From Acidimicrobiia bacterium (GTDB lineage: Bacteria > Actinomycetota > Acidimicrobiia > Acidimicrobiales > AC-14), in the NCBI GenBank assembly GCA_023265045.1, contig JAHFUQ010000012.1:1-56930 (forward strand): a stretch of DNA of 56,930 nt, in the 5' to 3' direction. Under the pieces are notes generated by a model, which searched no databases, was not told the DNA's origin, and was given only the letters and a program-made list of their open reading frames with translations. The translations under genes and the position numbers were made by a program. Below are positions 25,328 to 32,578 of the stretch, in pieces. Every line of letters begins with the position of its first letter. The first letter of the stretch is position 1.

Positions 25328-26349
25328 GCACGGGCCAGGGGATCTTCGGCGGCCGGCTACAGCCGGGTCTCGCGGTGGCGACCGACGCCGATGTGGCTGA
25401 CGTCCGGCGCCTGGCCGTCTCGGCGGCGCGGGAGCTGGCGTTCGGCCCGGGCGAGGAGCGTGTCGCCATCGTGGCCACCGAGATGGCGACCAATCTGGTG
25501 AAGTACGCCGAGGACGGCCGCGTCATGGTGCGGGTCGTTGAGTGGGCGGAGCGGCGCGGCGTGGAGCTGGTGGCCATGGACCGGGGCCCCGGCATGGACG
25601 ACGCACGCGTCCGCATGGCCGACGGCTACTCGAGCGGGGGAACCCTGGGCGGCGGCCTCGGCGCCATGGCTCGCCTGTCCAACCTGTTCGACCTGTACTC
25701 GCGTGCCGGCGGAGGGACCGTCGTCATGAGCCGGCTGTGGCCCGATGGCGCCCCTCCTTCCAACGACCGCCAGTTCCTCGCCGGGGGGGTGGCCGAAGCC
25801 ATCCCCGGCGAGACGGTGTCAGGGGACGCCTGGGCCGTCGAGCAGCGCGGGCCTCGCCTCGTCGCACTCGTCGCCGACGGGCTCGGTCACGGCCCCGACG
25901 CCGCGGCGGCTGCGGAGGCCGCGGTCGACGCCTTGCGCCGCCACCACCGGGCACCGGCCGAGGAAGTCGTCGCCGCCATCCACGCCGGCCTGCGCGGCAC
26001 GCGTGGCGCCGCCGTCGCCATCGCCGAGATCGACCGAGATCTCGGCCGCTTACGGTACTGCGGGGTCGGCAACATCACTGCACGCCTGCTCCGTGGGAGC
26101 CGCTACGTCCCGCTGATGAGCCACTTCGGTATCGCCGGCTACGAGGCTCGGCGCATCCAAGTCTTCGAATACGAATGGACGGACCGGGCGATGCTGCTCA
26201 TGCACAGCGACGGTCTGTCGGCCACGTGGTCCTTCGACTCCTATCCCGGCATCGACGGGCACCACCCCCTGCTGGCGGCGGCCACGGCGCTGCGCGACGC
26301 GGCGCGACGCCGCGACGACGCCACGGTGCTGGGGATCAGGGGGGCATGA
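25324..26349 (+). CDS. Fused GHKL kinase + PP2C (RsbX-like) phosphatase
   Basis: 341 residues. Residues ~15-135 are a second GHKL ATPase domain with intact N-box (VATEMATNLVKYA) and G1 box (DRGPGM). Residues ~145-341 are a PP2C/SpoIIE-type phosphatase (SGDAWAVEQ, VADGLGHGPDA, LMHSDGL, RDDATVL) most like RsbX, which resets stressosome phosphorylation. Kinase and phosphatase in one chain could both set and erase the switch. GTG 25324 overlaps the rsbT stop. GTG 25297 is in frame but further inside rsbT. Its stop overlaps the start of the GGDEF-EAL gene (ATGA). Confidence 0.86.
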   Translation: MSTGQGIFGGRLQPGLAVATDADVADVRRLAVSAARELAFGPGEERVAIVATEMATNLVKYAEDGRVMVRVVEWAERRGVELVAMDRGPGMDDARVRMADGYSSGGTLGGGLGAMARLSNLFDLYSRAGGGTVVMSRLWPDGAPPSNDRQFLAGGVAEAIPGETVSGDAWAVEQRGPRLVALVADGLGHGPDAAAAAEAAVDALRRHHRAPAEEVVAAIHAGLRGTRGAAVAIAEIDRDLGRLRYCGVGNITARLLRGSRYVPLMSHFGIAGYEARRIQVFEYEWTDRAMLLMHSDGLSATWSFDSYPGIDGHHPLLAAATALRDAARRRDDATVLGIRGA

Positions 26350-29309
26350 TGGGCGAGCTCCTCCGCTTCGCCGCGGCCACCGCCGACGACGTCACGGCCG
26401 TGCGCCAGCTCACTCGCGACGTCGCCCGCGTCATGGGTCTGGGCGCCCTGGAGCAGACGAAGCTCGCCACGGCCGTCTCCGAGCTGTCGCGCCGCGCCCT
26501 CGCGTCGGCCGGGGCGTCAGCGATCCTCTTCGTGCACGACGACGCCGTTCCCGAACGGCCGCGGCTCGTGGTCGCCGTGGACAACGCCGGGCCGCGCCCC
26601 GGCGCGACCGGCGTCGCGCGACAGGAACGGCGGGCGGCCAACGCCACGGGTGGCCTCGACCTGCCCGGCATCCGGGGCCTGGTCGACGACTTCGACGTGG
26701 TCACCGGGCCCGATGGCCAAACACGCGTCGACGTGGCGATCCGGTTGGCGCCGGAGACGTCGCCCGCCCCCGACCAGATCGCCCGTGCGGTGGCGGCCCT
26801 TCGACCGAAGGTCTCCCCTCTGACCCTGGAGCGTCGCAACTTCGAGCTGGCCGACGCCCTCACCCTGCTCGAGTCGCAGTCGGAGTCACTGGCAACGGCC
26901 AACGGCGAGTTGCAGCGGGTCAACAAGCAGCTGGCCGACGTCAACGGGGAGCTGGCGCTCACCAACCGGGGCGTGCTCGACCTGAACATCGAGCTGGAGG
27001 AGCGGGCGTCCAGCCTGGCCGCCAGCGAGGCGCGCCAACGCCAGCTGGCCGACCAGCACGCCGCTCTGGCCGCCCTCGGACGCGTGGCGGTCGCGTCACG
27101 CGACAGCGGGGCGCTCGGCCGCGAGGTGGTGTCCACCGCCAGGCAGGCCCTCGGCGTCAACGCCTGCGCCGTGTTGCGATTGGAGCCGGGCGGTTCCCGC
27201 CTCCAGTTCGTAGCCGGCGATGGGTGCAGGCCGGCGTGCGCCTCGGGCGTCGACATCGATCGCCAACAGGCCGAAAACCTCCGGTCGGGGCGCACGTCGA
27301 TCATCGACCTCGCGGTCGAGGGCGACCGCTTTCCCCTCCCATTCCCGGCAGGGATGCGCAGCGCCGCCCTGGTCCCCGTCCCCACCTCGGGAACCACGTG
27401 GGGCGTGCTGGCTGCCTGCGACTCGGCCGCCGGCCGCTTCGGCGAAACGGCCGTCGGGTTCATGGAGGCGGCCGCCGGCCTCCTCGCCTCGTCGATCGCC
27501 CGCACCGCCACCGAGGAGGCCGCTCGCCACGCCGGTCTCCACGATGCCCTGACCGGGCTCCCCAACCGGGCCCTGCTTCTCCAGCACATGCAGGGCCGGC
27601 TCGGCCACGGCCACAGCCACGGCCATAACCACGGGCAACCGGACCGGCGTTCGAAGCGGACAGCTTCGCGCCTTGCCGTCCTCTTCGTCGACCTCGACGG
27701 GTTCAAGGCGGTCAACGACACCCTGGGCCACGCGGCCGGCGACGTCGTGCTCGTCGAGACCGCGGCGCGGCTGTCCCGTCGCATTCGTCCCGCCGACGTC
27801 CTGGCCCGCCTCGGCGGTGACGAGTTCGTCGTGCTGTGCGAGGTGGCCGACGAGGCGGCGGCGACGGCTCTGGCCCCGCGGCTGCTGGACGCGTTTGCCG
27901 AGCCCTTCGTCATCGACCGGCGCGAGATCTTCCTGTCGGGCAGCGCGGGGCTGGCCCTCGCGGATCCCGGCACCGACGCCGGCCAGGTGCTGGCGGACGC
28001 CGACATCGCCATGTACCGGGCCAAGCAGACGGTCGGCTCGGCGATGGTTGCGTTCCGTCCGGAGATGCGCGGCCAGGCCGAGACCGAGAGCCGCCTCAAC
28101 AACGAGCTGCAGCGCGCCTTGGAGCGGCGGCAGCTCCGCGCCGTCTACCAGCCCCTCGTCGACCTCGGCACCGGCGCGGTGCGCGGCGTCGAGGCCCTGG
28201 TCCGGTGGCGGCACCCGGAGCTGGGCGACGTGCCCGCCGAGCGGACGGTGGCGACCGCCGAGCGCACGGGCCGGGCGTGGGAGATCACCTGCTGGGTCGT
28301 GGGAGAAGCAGCCCGCGCCGTAGCGAGCTGGAACGCCGAGCATGCCGCCCACGCGCCACTGCGGTTGGCGGTCAACTTCACGCCGCTGCTCCTCGACGAC
28401 CCGGCCCGCATCGAGCAGTTCGCCGCCCACGTCGTGGAGAGCGGGCTCCCGCTCAACCTCCTCGACGTCGAGCTGACCGAGACTGCGCTGGCGCACCCCT
28501 CCGCCAACGTCCTGAAGGCGATCGCCGAGCTGCGCACGCGGGGCGTGCGCCTCGCCATGGACGACTTCGGCACCGGGTATTCCTCGCTCGTCTCGCTGGT
28601 CAACCTCCCCTTCGACGTGCTCAAGGTCGACCGCAGCTTCGTCACCCCGCTCGACCGGGGAGGCGATTCCGTGGTTGTGTCCGCCATCAGCGGGATCGCC
28701 CGGGGGCGAGGCCTCGAGACCGTCGGCGAGGGCGTCGAGACCGAGGGCCAGTTGCGGGCGCTGATCGCGGCCGAGTGCGACCTGGGCCAGGGCTACCTGT
28801 TCTCCCAGCCCATGGAGCGGGAGGAGCTGGCCGAACTGACGGCGCGCGAGCCCCTTTGGGCCGAGATCGTCCGCCAGGCCCGGTCCGGCAACGCCGGCGG
28901 GGTGGCTGAGGGCCTCACTCACCGGCCGTTCCCCGGCGGGGCCCGCGTGCTCGTCGTCGAGGACAACCCCGCCGACCTTGAGCTCATGCGGGTGCTGCTC
29001 GGCCACGCCGGGCACACGATGACCGCCGTGGCCGACCCTGCGGCGTTCGTCGCCGCCCTGCAGGAGACACAGCCCGACTTGGTCCTGATGGACCTGCGGC
29101 TCAAGGGCACGAGCGGGTTCGACCTGGTCGAACAGGCAGGCGCGATGCTCACCATGCCCGTCCTCGCCGTGACCGGGTACCCCCAGTGGGTGGTGGACCA
29201 TGACGAGCGCGCCCGTATGTTCAGCGGCGTCGTCAGCAAGCCGGTCGATCCCACCGAGCTGTGGGCCCGGCTCGACTGCCTGCTCGCCGGCTCGCGCCCG
29301 ATCGCCTGA
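26346..29309 (+). CDS. GHKL-like/GAF/GGDEF/EAL/REC c-di-GMP signalling protein
   Basis: 987 residues, likely cytosolic. Order: degenerate RsbT-like GHKL domain (1-~125), coiled coil (~165-235), GAF (~237-388), GGDEF (~395-555), EAL (~570-830), receiver (~875-985). GGDEF is intact (490-494) and has an inhibitory I-site R481-x-x-D484. EAL catalytic motifs are all present (EAL 616, N in NFTPLL, E in ELTETAL, DD in MDDFGTGYSS, E in GEGVETEG), so both c-di-GMP synthesis and breakdown are possible. In the GHKL domain the key Asn is replaced (ELSRRAL against ELARNAL in the RsbT protein) and the G1 box is DNAGP, so ATP binding is doubtful. A His-rich loop (GHGHSHGHNHG, ~420-430) is inserted in GGDEF. 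ATG 26346 overlaps the previous stop. Confidence 0.9.
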   Translation: MMGELLRFAAATADDVTAVRQLTRDVARVMGLGALEQTKLATAVSELSRRALASAGASAILFVHDDAVPERPRLVVAVDNAGPRPGATGVARQERRAANATGGLDLPGIRGLVDDFDVVTGPDGQTRVDVAIRLAPETSPAPDQIARAVAALRPKVSPLTLERRNFELADALTLLESQSESLATANGELQRVNKQLADVNGELALTNRGVLDLNIELEERASSLAASEARQRQLADQHAALAALGRVAVASRDSGALGREVVSTARQALGVNACAVLRLEPGGSRLQFVAGDGCRPACASGVDIDRQQAENLRSGRTSIIDLAVEGDRFPLPFPAGMRSAALVPVPTSGTTWGVLAACDSAAGRFGETAVGFMEAAAGLLASSIARTATEEAARHAGLHDALTGLPNRALLLQHMQGRLGHGHSHGHNHGQPDRRSKRTASRLAVLFVDLDGFKAVNDTLGHAAGDVVLVETAARLSRRIRPADVLARLGGDEFVVLCEVADEAAATALAPRLLDAFAEPFVIDRREIFLSGSAGLALADPGTDAGQVLADADIAMYRAKQTVGSAMVAFRPEMRGQAETESRLNNELQRALERRQLRAVYQPLVDLGTGAVRGVEALVRWRHPELGDVPAERTVATAERTGRAWEITCWVVGEAARAVASWNAEHAAHAPLRLAVNFTPLLLDDPARIEQFAAHVVESGLPLNLLDVELTETALAHPSANVLKAIAELRTRGVRLAMDDFGTGYSSLVSLVNLPFDVLKVDRSFVTPLDRGGDSVVVSAISGIARGRGLETVGEGVETEGQLRALIAAECDLGQGYLFSQPMEREELAELTAREPLWAEIVRQARSGNAGGVAEGLTHRPFPGGARVLVVEDNPADLELMRVLLGHAGHTMTAVADPAAFVAALQETQPDLVLMDLRLKGTSGFDLVEQAGAMLTMPVLAVTGYPQWVVDHDERARMFSGVVSKPVDPTELWARLDCLLAGSRPIA
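27603..27638 (+). repeat. Hexanucleotide repeat encoding His-rich loop
   Basis: Five to six imperfect units of GGCCAC (GGCCAC, GGCCAC, AGCCAC, GGCCAT, AACCAC, then GGGCAA) inside the GGDEF coding region, giving alternating Gly/Ser/Asn-His residues. The unit is two codons long, so unit gain or loss would change loop length without breaking the frame. Confidence 0.8.
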
Positions 29310-29511
29310 GCACTGGCGTGAACCTCGGCGGCGTGGTGGTCGGTCCTGCTAGCGCGTTTGCATCCCCGCCCGAGGGCGACCGGATGTATAGGCGGCGGCC
29401 TTCCGGGTCGATGTTCGTATTCGTGCCGTCCGCCTTCCGACGATCCCCAAAGCACGCCGGCTCGACGGGTGCGGTTCCGCGCCCGCTCCAGGCGCCAGGG
29501 AGGCCCAAGTG
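29310..29511. other. Intergenic region inside the signalling operon
   Basis: 202 bases between the GGDEF-EAL gene and the receiver-glycosyltransferase gene, the only large gap in the run from 23572 to 35736. It may hold an internal promoter. I see no clear terminator and no convincing -35/-10 pair. AGGGAGG at its end is the ribosome-binding site of the next gene. Confidence 0.4.
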
Positions 29512-31881
29512 ATGGCGACCGCTTCCGCCCATCGCAGCTCGCGCGCCGAGGGGGGCGAGCACATTCTCGTTGTCGACGACGACGAGCTCATCGTGGCGCT
29601 CGTCCGCACCGCCCTCGAGCGCGAGGGGTACCGGGTCACCACCGCCGCGGACGGGCGGGCCGCGCTGGGTGTACTCGACGCCGATCTGCCGTCGCTGGTC
29701 GTCTCCGACGTCAACATGCCCGGACTCGACGGGTTCTCGCTCCTGGCCCGGGTCCGCTCCGACCCCCGGACGCGCTGGGTGCCGGTGCTCCTCCTCACCA
29801 CCCGGCGGGGGGTCGGCGACATCGTCGAGGGGCTCGCCCTCGGCGCCGACGACTACCTGACCAAGCCCTTCGCCGTGCCCGAGTTGCTGGCGCGCCTGCG
29901 GGCCAAGCTCGACCGGCCGCCCGTGCCCGTGGACCTCCTCCCCGTCGACCGCCAGACCGGCCTCGCCAGCCGCGGCCGCTTCGACGAGGAGCTGGCGCGG
30001 GAGCTGGGACGCGCCGGTCGCGGCGGCCGCTCGGGGACGGTCGGCGTCCTGGGCCTCTCGGAACTCGAAAGCATCGGGCGGCACCTGGGCCGGGCGGGCG
30101 CCGACGCGACGCTCCGCCAGATCGCGGTGGGGCTCCAGGCCGTCCTGCGGCCGCTGGACGTCGTCGCCCGTCTCGACACCGGCCACGTGGGCGTCCTCAT
30201 GCCCGAGACGCCCCCCGGCGAAGCGGAGGCCCGCCTGCGCGCCGCCTGCAGCCAGGTGGCCGCTCTGACCATCGAGCTCGACGGCGAGCATCTCCGCGTG
30301 ACTCCCAGCGCGGGGTACGCCTCGTTCGCCGACGGCGGGGATCCCGAAACGCTGCTGGCCCGCGCCACGGTGGCGCTCGACTACGCCACGGCCCACCTCG
30401 ACCTGCTTCCCCTGCGGTGGGAGGCGCGGATGGATGCCGAGGTCGTCGCCCAGCGGGCGGCCGCGGCCGCGCTGCGCAACGGACCGGGTCGCGCCCGGGC
30501 GTGGTGGCGCCGCCGGTTGCTGGCGCCGGCCCAGATCGCGGCGAGCCTCGTCGTCGGGCTCGTTCTGCCGTTCCTGGCCTACTGGGGGCTGGACCGGGCC
30601 GGGCTCGACGTCACCTGGCTCATGTACCTCGTCGTCGTGATCAGCCTGGCCGCCACCGGCGCCCTCATCCTTGTCGAGGGGCTCCTGGCCCTGCGCACGG
30701 AGGACCCCCCGGACGAGCCGGCCACGCCCTACCCGCCGGCGACGGCGATCATCGCCGCCTACCTCCCCAACGAGGCGGCCACGATCCTCGAGACCGTGGA
30801 GGCCTTCCGCCGCCTCGACTATCCCGCGCCGCTGCAGATCATCCTGGCCTACAACACGCCCCAACCCATGCCGGTCGAGGTGGCCCTGCGCCGGCTCGAA
30901 AAGGAGATCCCCGGGTTCGAGGCCTACCGGGTGGAGAACAGCACCTCGAAGGCCCAAAACGTCAACGCCGCCCTCGGCCGGGCCACCGGCGCCTTCGTCG
31001 GGGTGTTCGACGCCGACCACCACCCGGACCCGGGATCGTTCCGGCGCGCCTGGCGGTGGCTGTCCCACGGCGACGACGTCGTGCAGGGTCACTGCCTCGT
31101 CCGCAACGGGACAGCCACCCGCCTGGCCCGCATGGTGGCGGTTGAGTTCGAGGCGATCTACGCCGTGGCCCACCCCGGCCGCGCCCGCCTCCACAACTTC
31201 GGGATCTTCGGCGGGTCGAACGGCTACTGGCGCACCGACCTCCTCCACGAGATCCGGATGCGGGGCAGCATGCTGACTGAAGACATCGACTCGTCCCTAC
31301 GGGTCCTCGAGAGCGGCGGACGGGTGCGTTCGGACCCGGGCCTCATCTCGCGGGAGCTGGCCACCACCACCCTCCGGCAGGTGTGGAACCAGCGGATCCG
31401 CTGGGCCCAGGGCTGGTTCCAGGTCTCGGTCCGCCATCTCCGCCAGGGCCTGCGGTCGAAGCACCTCACGTGGCGCCAGAAGCTCGGGCTCGTCCACCTG
31501 CTCGGCTGGCGGGAGCTGTACCCGTGGCTGTCGCTCCAGATGTTCCCCATCGTGGCTTACTGGATCTGGCGCGGCGACGCGCTCAACTGGCGGGTGCCGA
31601 TCTTCGTGATCACCACCGTCTTCACACTCTCGGTGGGGCCGGTGCAGACCTACTTCGCCTACCGGCGCGCCGACCCGGAGATCCGCCGCCACCGGCGCTG
31701 GTTCGTCGGTTACCTGCTTTTCGCCTCGTTCTTCTACACCGAATACAAGAACATCATCGCCCGGGTGGCGCAGATCAAGGAGCTGACCGGCGAGCGCAAC
31801 TGGCGGGTCACCCCCCGCAGCGCGCCGGCGCCCACCGCCGCGCCTGCGGCCGCCCCATCGCTCGCCGAGGCCCACCAGTGA
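29512..31881 (+). CDS. Receiver + inactive GGDEF + membrane glycosyltransferase family 2
   Basis: 789 residues. Residues ~18-130 are a receiver with phospho-acceptor D66 (VVSDVNMPG). Residues ~145-310 are a GGDEF fold whose active motif is replaced (DTGHV, 222-226) but whose I-site is kept (R213-P-L-D216, five residues before the motif, as in c-di-GMP-binding GGDEF domains). Two membrane helices (~337-395) lead to a processive GT2 domain with FDADHHPDP (~500), TEDIDSS and QRIRW (627-631), then three or more C-terminal helices. GT2 enzymes with Q-x-x-RW make polysaccharides such as cellulose, hyaluronan or poly-GlcNAc, and the product here is unknown. ATG 29512 follows AGGGAGG. Confidence 0.88.
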   Translation: MATASAHRSSRAEGGEHILVVDDDELIVALVRTALEREGYRVTTAADGRAALGVLDADLPSLVVSDVNMPGLDGFSLLARVRSDPRTRWVPVLLLTTRRGVGDIVEGLALGADDYLTKPFAVPELLARLRAKLDRPPVPVDLLPVDRQTGLASRGRFDEELARELGRAGRGGRSGTVGVLGLSELESIGRHLGRAGADATLRQIAVGLQAVLRPLDVVARLDTGHVGVLMPETPPGEAEARLRAACSQVAALTIELDGEHLRVTPSAGYASFADGGDPETLLARATVALDYATAHLDLLPLRWEARMDAEVVAQRAAAAALRNGPGRARAWWRRRLLAPAQIAASLVVGLVLPFLAYWGLDRAGLDVTWLMYLVVVISLAATGALILVEGLLALRTEDPPDEPATPYPPATAIIAAYLPNEAATILETVEAFRRLDYPAPLQIILAYNTPQPMPVEVALRRLEKEIPGFEAYRVENSTSKAQNVNAALGRATGAFVGVFDADHHPDPGSFRRAWRWLSHGDDVVQGHCLVRNGTATRLARMVAVEFEAIYAVAHPGRARLHNFGIFGGSNGYWRTDLLHEIRMRGSMLTEDIDSSLRVLESGGRVRSDPGLISRELATTTLRQVWNQRIRWAQGWFQVSVRHLRQGLRSKHLTWRQKLGLVHLLGWRELYPWLSLQMFPIVAYWIWRGDALNWRVPIFVITTVFTLSVGPVQTYFAYRRADPEIRRHRRWFVGYLLFASFFYTEYKNIIARVAQIKELTGERNWRVTPRSAPAPTAAPAAAPSLAEAHQ

Positions 31882-32255
31882 CACGACACGTCCTGCTCGT
31901 CGACGACGACGCCGACGTGCGGCTCGTGGCTGGCGTGGCGCTCGCGCACGTCGCCGGGTGGCGGGTGAGCGAGGCGGCGTCGGGCGCCGAAGGGCTGGCG
32001 CAGGCTCGGCGCGACCGCCCCGACGTTGTCCTCCTCGACGTAATGATGCCGGGCCTGGACGGCCCCGGGACCCTGGCCCAGATGCGGGCCGAGGTCGCGC
32101 TCCGGGGCGTTCCGGTCCTGTTCCTCACGACCAACGCCCAACTGCTCGACCCCGCGGCGCTCGCCGACCTCGGGGCCGCCGGGGCTCTCACCAAGCCGTT
32201 CGACCCGTTCACGCTCCACCGCCAGGTGGCCGACCTCCTCGGATGGCAACCATGA
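31878..32255 (+). CDS. Single-domain response regulator
   Basis: 125 residues, a stand-alone receiver: acidic pocket LVDDDAD, phospho-acceptor D54 (VLLDVMMPG), Thr switch (FLTTN) and Lys (LTKPF). No output domain. It probably acts as a phosphate shuttle or interacts directly with a partner. GTG 31878 overlaps the stop of the glycosyltransferase gene and its own stop overlaps the Hpt gene (ATGA). The frame upstream of 31878 is shadow. Confidence 0.9.
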   Translation: MTRHVLLVDDDADVRLVAGVALAHVAGWRVSEAASGAEGLAQARRDRPDVVLLDVMMPGLDGPGTLAQMRAEVALRGVPVLFLTTNAQLLDPAALADLGAAGALTKPFDPFTLHRQVADLLGWQP

Positions 32256-32578
32256 CCGACCGGCCCGACGACTGGATCACCGCCCTGTGGGACCAGGTCC
32301 GTCCCAGCGCGGCGGCCAAGGTCGCCGTCATCGCCCGGGCGGCGGAAGCGGCCCGGCACGGTCGACTGCAAGGAGCGGTCCTGACCGATGCCTGGCAGGA
32401 AGCGCACCGCCTCGCGGGGTCGCTCGGCAGCTACGGCCACACCGACGCGGCCGAGGCCGCCGCCGAGCTGGAGCACCTCTTGGACGGCCCCGCCAAACTC
32501 CCCGCCGCCGGCGCTTTGGACGGCCTCCTCGCCCGTCTCGAGGCGGCCGTCGGCACGACCCCGCGAGGCGACCAGTGA
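32252..32578 (+). CDS. Stand-alone Hpt phosphotransfer protein
   Basis: 108 residues, all-helical. The phospho-acceptor histidine is H52 in EAHRLAGSLGSYGHTDAAE, the usual AHxLKGS-like Hpt pattern, followed by a second helix with an acidic face. Hpt proteins relay phosphate between hybrid-kinase receivers and final response regulators, and this gene lies between a lone receiver and a hybrid kinase. ATG 32252 overlaps the previous stop. ATG 32243 is in frame too. Its stop overlaps the GTG of the kinase gene. Confidence 0.82.
   Translation: MTDRPDDWITALWDQVRPSAAAKVAVIARAAEAARHGRLQGAVLTDAWQEAHRLAGSLGSYGHTDAAEAAAELEHLLDGPAKLPAAGALDGLLARLEAAVGTTPRGDQ

Noticed and set aside
25542-26345. N-terminal extension of the GGDEF-EAL protein by ~270 residues
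   Set aside because: The extension lies wholly inside the kinase-phosphatase gene in another frame and is low-complexity. ATG 26346 overlaps that gene's stop, as at the other operon junctions.
27603-27638. GGCCAC repeats as a CRISPR or regulatory array
   Set aside because: The units are contiguous, six bases long and in frame inside a conserved GGDEF gene. They encode a His-rich loop.
27096-29201. Long minus-strand open frames opposite the GGDEF-EAL gene
   Set aside because: Mirror of a strongly biased codon pattern, with no ribosome-binding site and no recognisable domain.
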